Below, piece after piece: positions 43,219 through 51,391 of a DNA stretch of 64,000 bases. The position numbers were made by a program, and so were the translations under genes. This stretch comes from Clostridia bacterium. Lineage in GTDB: Bacteria; Bacillota; Clostridia; Lachnospirales; Lachnospiraceae. The notes below the pieces were generated by a model. That model was given only the letters and a program-made list of their open reading frames with translations. It ran no database searches and was not told where the DNA came from. The stretch spans positions 62,001 to 126,000 of the forward strand of contig QKAS01000047.1 in NCBI GenBank assembly GCA_003246295.1. Direction: 5' to 3'. Positions within the stretch are counted from its first letter, which is position 1. Every line of letters starts with the position of its first letter.

Positions 43219-44693
43219 CGTTCCACCTCCCTCTTTTTGCTCGGTTCATTCTTGGCCATGACATCATTCACAATCTTTTTTACTTTATTAAGTTCTTTCA
43301 CCATAGAACGAATATCTTTCAGTTTGGCATATTCCATATCATAAGAAGCCTGAATCTCAGCTTTCTCATGGATCCATTTTCTTGGTGTAAGATCTGATAT
43401 CCCATTTTCTTTTAGAATTCGTTTGGCAGTTCTAAATTTTATCAATTCTGCATGATACTGAGATTCTAAATCATCCTTTTTCTTCGTGAATTTCTGTTTT
43501 GAAACAAGTTGTTGAATCAGTAGCCCTTCTTCATACCAGGAGGCGTATTTGACGAATGCATCCAATTCTTTGATACGCTTTTCTTTCTGTTTCATAGAAT
43601 CCGTAATGGTATGAAGTTTTTTATTGGATGTATCGATTACCATTTCTAAATTATCCACTGTGAAAATCTTATTTCCACTCAAGAAATTTGTTGTCTCCAA
43701 CATCCCTTTTGCGTTTGTAATCTTAGCTTTTTTCCTACCACGATCATACGTGTCTGCAATCTTATTTCTGGCATCATAATACTGAATAACAATTTCCCCA
43801 AGAGATGGTTTCTTATATTCTTCCTTCAACGCATTCATCTCTATTTTCATTTCCTTAATCCATTCCACCAATTCAGAAATCTTGATGCCTAACTCTCGAT
43901 GCATCCGATTGATTTCGTTGATCCAACGATTCAAACTACCCTTTCTTGTTGCAATTCCCCGTTGCTCCATTTGGCGAACTGACGGCCCTTCATGCACTTG
44001 TGCCAGCTTTTCGATACCCTGATCTGCATAGCTGCGATTATCTATGCTTGCCGAAATTTCTCGTACTTTAAAATACTCATTCACCATCTCGGCCCAAACT
44101 TTTCTCCAATCTTCTAATGTCTCTGGTCTTCCCCAATCTGTTGTTGGAACTGCATTAAACGCTTTCGTGCCATCAGGCTTTTGCTGAACTTCTCCGTTGT
44201 CATCCATGACATATTTACGACGTTGCTTTGCTCCCCATTCTCTGTCATTAGTAACCGGTCGAATCGGACAAAGCACATGAAAATGTGGATTTTGTACTCC
44301 ACCGTCTTTTTCAGGAGCATGAATTGCTAAATCCGCAATCATTCCTCTTGCAACAAATTCCTTCGTTACAAACTCTCTGGCCAATGCAATATTTTCTTCC
44401 ATCGACAGTTCATTCTGTAAGGCAATATCAAAACTATAGGCAAGTTGTGCTTGTGGATGTTTTTCGATTTGCTCCACTTCATTCCATAACGTTTTTCGAT
44501 CCTTTAGTCGATCCGGAACATATTCTGGCACAAGAATCTCTGATTCGATTACACCCCCTTTATTGGTGTAATCTGCAACTTCTCCATAGTACTCATCTTC
44601 TAATTTCTCACCAGCTCGATACGCTGCTGAAGCGACAGCTGATTGACCAGCACCCCTTGAAACTCTGCTTACATGAAAATGATAAAGTGCCAT
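43215..44693 (-). CDS. MobA/MobL-family relaxase
   Basis: 492 residues. The N-terminal relaxase domain begins MALYHFHVSRVSRGAGQSAVASAAYRAG, with the putative catalytic Tyr in this region, and the metal-binding triad appears in HFHVLCPIRP (about 138-147). The C-terminal half is helical. Family MOBQ, which nicks oriT sequences of the AAGTGCG/CCCT type; just such a site lies at 46305-46345. It overlaps the upstream accessory gene by one base (TAATG). Confidence 0.92.
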   Translation of the reverse strand: MALYHFHVSRVSRGAGQSAVASAAYRAGEKLEDEYYGEVADYTNKGGVIESEILVPEYVPDRLKDRKTLWNEVEQIEKHPQAQLAYSFDIALQNELSMEENIALAREFVTKEFVARGMIADLAIHAPEKDGGVQNPHFHVLCPIRPVTNDREWGAKQRRKYVMDDNGEVQQKPDGTKAFNAVPTTDWGRPETLEDWRKVWAEMVNEYFKVREISASIDNRSYADQGIEKLAQVHEGPSVRQMEQRGIATRKGSLNRWINEINRMHRELGIKISELVEWIKEMKIEMNALKEEYKKPSLGEIVIQYYDARNKIADTYDRGRKKAKITNAKGMLETTNFLSGNKIFTVDNLEMVIDTSNKKLHTITDSMKQKEKRIKELDAFVKYASWYEEGLLIQQLVSKQKFTKKKDDLESQYHAELIKFRTAKRILKENGISDLTPRKWIHEKAEIQASYDMEYAKLKDIRSMVKELNKVKKIVNDVMAKNEPSKKREVER

Positions 44694-44992
44694 TAGTTTA
44701 GCAACTCCCTTCTCACATGAGTGATTGCTTCCTTTAGCACCTGATGCAATTCATCTTTTACAATATAATGAAACACTTCGCTAATCTCTGGCTCTGATAG
44801 TTCCTTTAATTCCGGAAAATACTGTTCCAGGATTGCCCCTCGTATAATTAAACGATGTGCCCGTTCTTTTCTAGAAAAGCTTTCACGGTACTTTATCTTT
44901 TGCTCCAATCGTTCGATTCGATGCGTTGCCTGCTCAAGTTGCTTCTCTGCGGTTGACAAATCATTTCGATAGTCTGTAATTGTTTTCTTCAT
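44693..44992 (-). CDS. Small mobilisation accessory protein (DUF3847-like)
   Basis: About 99 residues from the ATG at 44992 (AAAGGGG upstream). N-terminal coiled coil (about 3-45, DYRNDLSTAEKQLEQATHRIERLEQK) and a C-terminal helical part. Such proteins precede MobA/L genes in Clostridial elements; I associate the pattern with DUF3847. Likely helps the relaxase at oriT (MobC-like function). The family name is from memory. Confidence 0.7.
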   Translation of the reverse strand: MKKTITDYRNDLSTAEKQLEQATHRIERLEQKIKYRESFSRKERAHRLIIRGAILEQYFPELKELSEPEISEVFHYIVKDELHQVLKEAITHVRRELLN

Positions 44993-45140
44993 CCAAAACA
45001 CCCCTTTCAAAAATAATAAAAAAATATGTTCGTCATCTCTCCGTATCAATTCCTGACAGGCAACCCTGTTCGGTGCTGTGTCGTTGTCCACTCTTGGCTC
45101 GCTCATATCATCGCGTAGCTTCCCTAAAATAGTATTTATA

Positions 45141-45208
45141 CGGAATGCTCATTCAGTTGTCAGTGCCTTTCCACTACTTGATTCTGACAAAAAACGAAGC
45201 ACATTCCG
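45141..45208. repeat. Inverted repeat in the divergent control region of element A
   Basis: CGGAATG (45141-45147) and CATTCCG (45202-45208) flank 54 bases between the mobilisation operon and the Xre gene. This could be an operator or part of an origin. I considered oriT but the 46305 site fits far better. Confidence 0.4.
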
Positions 45209-45343
45209 GTATATCCAAAAGGTAGGATTTTGATTCAAAAATAGAATTTTTCCACGATTATGGAAATTAATATTGAATCGAACATTTGTTTGTATTATGA
45301 TTGATATGAATGAACTATAGAATGAATTGAGGGGAAGTAATTT

Positions 45344-46156
45344 ATGAAATACAGATTATCAATACAGGAAAAATTGAAAGACTTGAGAATAGAAAGAAAT
45401 TTGAAATTAGAAGAATTGGCAGATGCTACTGGACTATCCAGATCGGCTCTCGGCAGTTATGAAACCAATGAAGATAAGGATATCTCGCATACTGCGATTA
45501 TTACATTGGCTGAATATTATAAAGTTTCTTGTGATTATCTTTTGGGATTTAGCGAGAATAGAGATCATAGAGATTCTGAGATTGCAGACTTGCATCTGGA
45601 TGATAAAACGATAGAGATCTTAAGAAGCGGCAACCTGAACAATCGATTACTCTGTGAAATGATTAAGCATAAAGACTTTTGGAAATTGCTAAGTGATACA
45701 GAAATCTATATAGACAGTTTGGCCACTATGCAAATTCGAAATCTGAACGATTATGTGGCTACCATGCGAACCAAGATTCAAATGCGGAATCAAGTTTCCG
45801 ACACAGAGCATTACATCAAAACCTTAAGAGCATCCGAAATTGAAGAAGACGATTATTTCAGCAGGCTAATTGGTGAAGACATTACTGCAATTGCAAAAGA
45901 CCTGAAAGAGATTCACAAGAAAGATAAAGAAACAAGCGATGACCACTCTCCTCTATCTGAAGCGCTGGATATCATAGAAGAATTCGAGCAAGCCTCAGGA
46001 GCATTAAAAAAGACTCTTGTCGTTCTAGGCCGTCAATTAGATATGAACATCCCCAAAATGGATCCTTGTGACCTACAGGCATTTACGAATCTAATCGAAA
46101 AATATTCCAACATTTACAAACGCCAAATTGCTGGAAGAGGGAAATCAAAAAGGTAA
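45344..46156 (+). CDS. Xre-family regulator of element A
   Basis: 270 residues. N-terminal helix-turn-helix (about 8-65, LKDLRIERNLKLEELADATGLSRSALGSYE, then a CDYLLGFS end) followed by a long helical, acidic C-terminus typical of Clostridial element regulators. It is transcribed away from the mobilisation and integration genes and probably represses them; damage or quorum input cannot be read from the sequence. A strong terminator follows. Confidence 0.87.
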   Translation: MKYRLSIQEKLKDLRIERNLKLEELADATGLSRSALGSYETNEDKDISHTAIITLAEYYKVSCDYLLGFSENRDHRDSEIADLHLDDKTIEILRSGNLNNRLLCEMIKHKDFWKLLSDTEIYIDSLATMQIRNLNDYVATMRTKIQMRNQVSDTEHYIKTLRASEIEEDDYFSRLIGEDITAIAKDLKEIHKKDKETSDDHSPLSEALDIIEEFEQASGALKKTLVVLGRQLDMNIPKMDPCDLQAFTNLIEKYSNIYKRQIAGRGKSKR

Positions 46157-46163
46157 TAAAAAA

Positions 46164-46203
46164 AACTGCCAGGCTCAAATCAAAAAGTCCTGGCAGTCGT
46201 TAT
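46164..46203 (+). terminator. Terminator of the Xre gene
   Basis: ACTGCCAGG (46165-46173) pairs with CCTGGCAGT (46189-46197), followed by CGTTATTTT. Confidence 0.8.
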
Positions 46204-46304
46204 TTTGGGATAGCTACCTATGGTAGCGCAAGGGCACCGCCCCTGTTCGAAGCTGTGCTTCGCAAAGATTATCGTCGATTTCAAAATCGGCTGATAACGC
46301 GCTG

Positions 46305-46350
46305 ATACATCCCTGTAAGGGTATGTATAGAAGTGCGCCCTTAGGTTCTA
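46305..46350 (+). other. oriT of element A, RSF1010/MOBQ type
   Basis: An inverted repeat ATACATCCCT ... AGGGTATGTAT (46305-46328) is followed after a short spacer by AAGTGCGCCCTT (46331-46342). The MOBQ family nick region is (T)AAGTGCG/CCCT with an inverted repeat on its 5' side, so the predicted nick is between 46337 and 46338. The relaxase of this family is encoded at 43215-44693. Further hairpins (CCCTTAGGTTCTAAGGG and upstream ones) surround the site. Confidence 0.8.
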
Positions 46351-46439
46351 AGGGAATCCACCCAGCCTTTCTTGATTCTACAATATATACATAAAAAATA
46401 GGATTCTAATAATCGGAAGTCCCTACTTTTTAATACTGG

Positions 46440-46830
46440 TTCTATGTAAGTACTGCTCCATCAATGTTACCAAGTTAAAGTAATTTTTCTTCCTGACACG
46501 TCTTTAAATTCTCTAAAATCTGTTCTGCATTTTCACTCTATCATAGTGCCTTGCTTTTCGATTTCTTTCATTCTGAACTTCACAGTATTTATAATACTTG
46601 TCAAAATGATAACTCTTCTTTATCTCCGAAAACGTGTATTTAGCTTTTTCATTTTCTTCATTATGGATAGTTTAGCCTTGGTAACAATCCCAATAGATAT
46701 TCAGTTTAGATAGTTCAGCATTGATATGATGACTGTTCTCTACGTCAAATCTGCAGTCATTGCGCTTCGGATTATATGCTCCATGCTTTCCAGCTCTTCC
46801 GTTGTGTCTAGCTCCGTCTCCTTCCTTTTT
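46440..46830 (-). pseudogene. Relic of a Pre/Mob-like (plasmid recombination) gene
   Basis: Minus-strand translation gives GRAGKHGAYNPKRNDCRFDV, then NIYWDCYQG, a stop, then KYTFSEIKKSYHFDKYYKYC and NERNRKARHYDR before another stop. This matches my recollection of a large Pre/Mob-like family of gut Firmicute elements (pattern RxGKHGxYNPKHNDR...IYWDCYxGY...QNxRNxKxRHxxRN). It has at least two in-frame stops and lacks the rest of the gene, so it is dead. No start codon is clear. Confidence 0.55.
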
Positions 46831-46835
46831 GGGCA

Positions 46836-46871
46836 AAAAAGACTAAGTAGGATTTATTCTTACTCAGTCTT
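46836..46871 (-). terminator. Terminator of the zinc-ribbon protein gene
   Basis: AAGACTaAGTA (46839-46849) and TACTcAGTCTT (46861-46871) form a stem followed on the minus strand by TTTTTTGCCC. Confidence 0.7.
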
Positions 46872-46890
46872 CGAAGAAAGTAATAGTTTT

Positions 46891-48459
46891 TTAGTTTACT
46901 TCTGACATCATTTTAATTACACGATAATTAACTTCTGTATAGTATTTAAGTTCTGCATCATTCAAATCGTCTTCATCCCATGCTTCAAACTTCTTATCAA
47001 CCTCAATTGCCTTTGTCATCATATCCGTATACTTAGTCAGAATCGTCAAATCCGTTGCATCTTCTCCATATTTCTTGAGTAAATCACAATAAGAAACATA
47101 GAATTCTTCATATTCATCCATTGCGTCTTTGAAGGAAGGTCTCATGCCATTCACAAGTTCTTCTGAAGTTGAGCTATCAACTGGCTTCTCTTCATTGATT
47201 TCGGATGCTTGTTCTAGACTTTCCTCTTTATTCTCAATTGTCACAGTCTCTTCGTTCGGCTCATCTGTAGTTGCTGGAGTAACTTCGTCGTCAGATGGCT
47301 CATCCAATCTTAAAAACATGGTATTGTTACCTTCGTATTCTAGATTTAGATAATAACCATCAGCATTATCTGCATAGTAATATGTATCACCTTTATTATA
47401 ATCAACTGTAAATCCTGCATCTGCGCATGACTCAGCATATGCTACAAACTCATCTTGTGTGGTGTTAGCTACATAAATTACAAATCCATAATCGTGTTCC
47501 CATTCAATCTTACCCACATTCGATTTTGGTTGCGGAATAAGTTTTGCAATCTCGCTGTTTGGCCATTTGAACTCCTTCGCCTCAACAGGAGCATCTAATG
47601 AAATTTGCATATCCTCGCTACTTGAGTAATATGAAATATCAAGTTTATATCCTTCCGTATTGAAAGCATCATATCCATAGGTATCTGTATTAGCTTCTAC
47701 GGTGTATCCCATTTCCTTGCATTTCTCAACATATTTGCTGTAGTCACTCTGAGATACTTTATCTAATGATGCAAAGAAAGAATCATCACTATTTGTAATA
47801 ATACTACCAAACTTAGCTGCCGATTTTGGAATATTTGTTGCTATTCCAGTAGTTGGCCAGTCTAGCTTTTCCGATTTCTTAATATTACTTGCCATTGTAA
47901 AAGGAATAATCAAAATAAAAGCTAATACAGCGATTGCCATATGCAAAGCCTTTTTCTTCTCTATGATAATCTGCATTCTCATAAGCCATGAAGACAAAAA
48001 TAAACCAGTTTGCAATAAAGCAATAAGACCAGCAAGAATATGTTTAGAACCAAAAGCAGTGAACATTGCTAACAAACAGATAACAGTAAAAGCAATAGTT
48101 ACTTTGCTGAATTTACTATTCTTATATGATTCTCGTTCTTCATTGCTTTCTTTTCTTCGCTCCTTTTCATTTTCGTTTTTCATCTTTTCATACTCAACTT
48201 CTTTATAAGTATTACTTCGAATCTTTTCTACTGCAACTGCATCACTATCAACAATCATCTCCTTTGAACCACAAAAAGGACACACTAATTGCTGATTATT
48301 AGGATCTGATTCCATAATCCCATTACAATCTTTGCAACGAAGTTTCATTGTCTTTACTTCTGAATTTATCTGCTCTGGAGCAACACTTAATTTCTCACCA
48401 CAGCTTGGACAAAATGCTGATTCGTCCGCAACTTCCTTTCCACATTTAGTACAATACAT
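46891..48459 (-). CDS. Zinc-ribbon membrane protein, DUF6591-like
   Basis: 522 residues with GGGAGG upstream. A double zinc ribbon opens it (CTKCGKEVADESAFCPSCG, about 3-21, and CKDCNGIMES...CPFCG, about 42-64). Then comes a basic/acidic helical stretch (70-115) and two or three membrane helices (about 118-190). The outer part has two similar domains of the WPTTGIATNIPKSA/WPNSEIAKLIPQPK type (about 200-290 and 300-385), which I associate with DUF6591. A Glu-rich linker and a helical C-terminus follow. Element cargo; the role is unknown, perhaps envelope sensing. Confidence 0.7.
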   Translation of the reverse strand: MYCTKCGKEVADESAFCPSCGEKLSVAPEQINSEVKTMKLRCKDCNGIMESDPNNQQLVCPFCGSKEMIVDSDAVAVEKIRSNTYKEVEYEKMKNENEKERRKESNEERESYKNSKFSKVTIAFTVICLLAMFTAFGSKHILAGLIALLQTGLFLSSWLMRMQIIIEKKKALHMAIAVLAFILIIPFTMASNIKKSEKLDWPTTGIATNIPKSAAKFGSIITNSDDSFFASLDKVSQSDYSKYVEKCKEMGYTVEANTDTYGYDAFNTEGYKLDISYYSSSEDMQISLDAPVEAKEFKWPNSEIAKLIPQPKSNVGKIEWEHDYGFVIYVANTTQDEFVAYAESCADAGFTVDYNKGDTYYYADNADGYYLNLEYEGNNTMFLRLDEPSDDEVTPATTDEPNEETVTIENKEESLEQASEINEEKPVDSSTSEELVNGMRPSFKDAMDEYEEFYVSYCDLLKKYGEDATDLTILTKYTDMMTKAIEVDKKFEAWDEDDLNDAELKYYTEVNYRVIKMMSEVN

Positions 48460-48498
48460 CTTAAAGCCTCCCTCTTCCTAGCCTTGTCGGCTTGTGCT

Positions 48499-48932
48499 TT
48501 AATTATTAAAAGAAAATTTTCTGATTTGATCAACCATTATTTTTATTTCGTTTTGGCCTTTCAAACTACCAACGAGATGTAGAACATCAAATCCTGTATC
48601 TTGACGATACTCCTTCATCCAATCCTGTACTCTTTCCATTTCGTTGATAGTATCTATTAAATCTCTACTCGGATTTGCTAATTCAATGCTATCAACTGTT
48701 CTACATTCCAGCAATTCAATTTCTTCAACAGGTGGTGTCTGTAAAAAGAAATAGCCAAGTGGTATATTTGCTTTTTACTAAAGTTTTCGATCTGATTGAA
48801 GGTAGGAGTCTTGGTGCCATCAAGCCATTGTTTAATATTATTCATAAGTTTAACACCAAGTTCACCTTCGTCAGTTTGACTTATCGCCCAATTTATAATT
48901 GCAGGCTGAATGTTTACATTAACAGCAGGCAT
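48499..48932 (-). pseudogene. Truncated, frameshifted Xre/ImmA-type protein
   Basis: The first frame (48932-48678) starts MPAVNVNIQPAIINWAISQT and reads as an N-terminal helix-turn-helix-like region up to FSKK. The family continues with ANIPLGYFFLQTPP, which is present but in another frame, carried on by LLECRTVDSIELANPSRDLIDTINEME (48714-48499). One missing A in a run of A on the coding strand near 48778 explains the shift. The ImmA/IrrE-type metalloprotease domain (HExxH) that normally follows is absent. It is thus both shifted and truncated. Confidence 0.65.
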
Positions 48933-49318
48933 AACCTCTACCTCCTTCCGTTAATTTAATAATAGCAGAAATATAGTTGAAACGCACTATCTTGAATAGA
49001 TAATATCAGTATTTCACCTCTACAATTTTACAAATCTATTCATAATTATCAAATCGACCATTTCTCAAAAAATGTGTAGCAAACACTTTTTCTTCTCAGA
49101 AGTGGCAGTTATTCGAAAAATTCGAGTAACTGAATTTTCATACAATTCATCACTTCTAAATGTCTTTTCTAACTGATATGTGACAGCCATTCTTAATAAT
49201 CCAATTTCTCTACAAGACTGATTTAAAACATCATAATGTACTACTATTTTTTCTCATTCTCAGTCGTCCTTTATTTAAACTGTCGCATATCTCTTTATCT
49301 TTTACATCAAAATATTTT
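48933..49318. other. Non-coding stretch at the right side of element A
   Basis: No credible gene. It contains one good inverted repeat (CAGTTAtTCGAA/TTCGAgTAACTG, 49106-49132) of unknown use; an operator or replication site is possible. The rest is A+T-rich without recognised signals. Confidence 0.4.
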
Positions 49319-49437
49319 CAGGTAACATCCGCCATTCGGTATAAAAAAGGTGTAAATTCAGTCTTCTCATCGCCACAACCCCAGTATTTATGCGGGTTTC
49401 ATCACTAGTCTCGGATGTTGCCGTGGCAGACGAAAAG
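49319..49437. repeat. Right-end repeat of element A, with att core 2
   Basis: About 119 bases closely similar to 52635-52753. It begins CAGGTAACATCCGCCATTCG, contains AGGTGTAAATT (49348-49358) and CAGTATTTATGCGG, and ends in the 23-base att core (49415-49437). A 16-residue orphan reading frame with its own AAAGGAG site (49405-49455) encodes MKPISVLFVCHGNIRD, a former 5' end of the phosphatase gene. Confidence 0.75.
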
Positions 49438-49634
49438 CACGCTAATTGGTTTCATGATTTGCTCCTTTATGCCTTGAAACGCCCTGTTTTGTAAGGCGTC
49501 CTGGCGTTTTCTCTTTTTATGGTCACAGGCAGGAACGCTGCAAATTATAGCAAAATTCAGCAAGATACGGCTACCTGTTAGTAGTAAAATTAGTAGTAAA
49601 ACGAAAATTCCTACTACTAAGGATTTTGATCGAC

Positions 49635-50804
49635 TTATCCCAGATTCTGTTTATAGAGCATCTTGTGCTGATACATTTCCTCGTCTGCTTTGCGAATCAG
49701 TTCTTCATGCGAAAGCTGCTCCCTATCATATTCTGAAAAACCAAAACTAAAACTGATCTCAACATCCTGCAACGCTTCCGGTTTCTCATCATTAACATGT
49801 GCTAATAAGGAAGTCATTAATTCCTTGACATCCTCCAGCGCCATCTCCTTATACACAATTAAGAACTCATCTCCACCCATTCTGATCATTCTATGAACAG
49901 GATCGATGTGTTGTCGCAGATGATTCGCAACATGGCAGATCAACTGATCTCCAACTGTATGTCCCTTCGTGTCATTCACATGTTTCAAATGATTGATATC
50001 AACGTATCCTACGATCAGGCGGGTGTTTGCTTTTCTTTGACTTTTTAGCTCACTTTGCAAATGCAACAGACCTGCTCTACGGTTGAGGACACCTGTCATT
50101 TCATCTTTATTGGCAAAATCTTCCAGATCAAGTATTTCTTTCTTTTGCAAAACAGTTTTTGTGACAAGAAATGCTCCAATAGAAATTATTACAAAAGAAA
50201 TTGTAATTACCACCCACGGAATTATTAAACTATCTTTCATTGGACCTTTTTTTAATATGAATATCACTACATCGACTAACATTAACCAAATCAAGAGCAA
50301 CCCCAAGCAAAAGGTAAAATAATTAATTCCCTTATTATACTTATTCCAAATAGTATCTCTGAATTCAAATAATTTTTTCCCAATTAATTTTGAAACAATA
50401 ATATATGTCAACACACTAAACACCGATAAGACTACCTGTGGAAATATGCTTTGTTCAAACTGTTCTACTGTTATATGATTTGGTGTGCAATAAAATAAAA
50501 AAAGTGCTATCTGTGCTAATACAGTATTAAATATCATGAAAATGTATTCAAATAGTAAAAAAAACACATTTCTTTTTACCATTACTTTCATAATTAATAA
50601 ATAGAATAAAATTGATAATATAGAACACATTCCTTTACTAATTGGCATTATATATTCCAAGCATAAAATGACAGTAATAAAAAATAAAATCATACCGTTA
50701 ATATTCTGTTGGATTTCCTTTTTACCTGTAACGGAACCCAGCTTGATATTGTAATAAGTCATTGCACCATAAATCCCTATATTATTTATTATTATTCCCA
50801 GCAT
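49635..50804 (-). CDS. Membrane diguanylate cyclase (GGDEF protein)
   Basis: 389 residues with AAGGATAG before the ATG. About six to seven membrane helices cover residues 1-205. The GGDEF domain (about 225-389) has FANKDEMTGVLNRRAGLLHL, the metal-binding DINHLKHVNDTKGH and an intact active site RMGGDEFLI. It should make c-di-GMP in response to a membrane-sensed signal. I see no inhibitory RxxD site directly before GGDEF (the preceding residues are HRMIRM). As mobile cargo it would alter host c-di-GMP signalling, to which the HD-GYP protein at 23495 belongs. Confidence 0.87.
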   Translation of the reverse strand: MLGIIINNIGIYGAMTYYNIKLGSVTGKKEIQQNINGMILFFITVILCLEYIMPISKGMCSILSILFYLLIMKVMVKRNVFFLLFEYIFMIFNTVLAQIALFLFYCTPNHITVEQFEQSIFPQVVLSVFSVLTYIIVSKLIGKKLFEFRDTIWNKYNKGINYFTFCLGLLLIWLMLVDVVIFILKKGPMKDSLIIPWVVITISFVIISIGAFLVTKTVLQKKEILDLEDFANKDEMTGVLNRRAGLLHLQSELKSQRKANTRLIVGYVDINHLKHVNDTKGHTVGDQLICHVANHLRQHIDPVHRMIRMGGDEFLIVYKEMALEDVKELMTSLLAHVNDEKPEALQDVEISFSFGFSEYDREQLSHEELIRKADEEMYQHKMLYKQNLG

Positions 50805-50866
50805 TTTATTCTATCCTTATTTTTATATTTTTTATAATCCTGCACTTTTTAAGCACAAATTACCCT

Positions 50867-50913
50867 TTCATCATACAATAAAAAAAGGTGTCCCGCAATG
50901 CAGAACACCTCGT
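50867..50913 (-). repeat. 47-base duplicated terminator, copy 1
   Basis: Identical to 52847-52893. It contains the stem AGGTGT/ACACCT with a seven-A tract that becomes T on the minus strand, so it ends transcription of the integrase fragment. Confidence 0.8.
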
Positions 50914-50922
50914 CAAACTGTA

Positions 50923-51219
50923 TTAAATTGCCTTAAACATTTTCTGCGATACTGGTTTGGCATCTGTCTTCTTCTCTATTTCTGCCTGCGCCTTTCTGAA
51001 CTCCTCCATTCGCCTAAGTTCTTCCTCCACATCATCATAATTTATGTGTGTGTACACATTCATCGTAACTGATATATCTGAATGTCCCATAAGGTACTGT
51101 AGTGTCTTGGGGTTCATTCCAGCTTTTGCTTGATTGCTACAATAGGTGTGCCTGCATACATGTGGCGTGACATTCGGCATCTGCACCTTATAAATATCAA
51201 TGTACCTGCCAACCTCCAC
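50923..51219 (-). pseudogene. C-terminal fragment of a tyrosine integrase
   Basis: The last 98 residues of a Tn916-type integrase: HVCRHTYCS, GH in YLMGHSDIS and the nucleophile Tyr in TMNVYTH, closely similar to the intact integrase at 39669 (KIQMPKITPHVCRHTYCS). The upstream three quarters, with the catalytic Arg and DNA-binding domains, are missing, so it cannot recombine. It runs on into a tail, KKTDAKPVSQKMFKAI, that differs from element A. Confidence 0.9.
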
Positions 51220-51391
51220 ATTGTCTGTTTTATATATTCCTATACAAACTTAATAGTTCACATCAACATGTAAGTAATTCATTCCACGTTTTACTTGCTT
51301 TGATTTTTTTTGCATAAATCAGTATACTTCAGTATCTTTTTAAACATCCCATAAACTATCAATTTTATTTTTCAATTCACCAGTTATCATT

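Larger units (their letters stand above)
39470..49437. mobile_element. Element A: integrative mobilisable element in the phosphatase gene
   Basis: Bounded by identical 23-base cores. From left to right it holds integrase, excisionase, VirE-like ATPase, CHC2 primase, MobA/L relaxase and an accessory protein (all minus strand), then a plus-strand Xre regulator, an oriT, relics, and a zinc-ribbon protein. There are no type IV secretion genes, so transfer would depend on a helper element. Size about 9.9 kb. Confidence 0.85.

Noticed and set aside
45141..45208. Inverted repeat upstream of the mobilisation genes as oriT
   Set aside because: It lacks the AAGTGCG/CCCT nick sequence, which is present at 46331.
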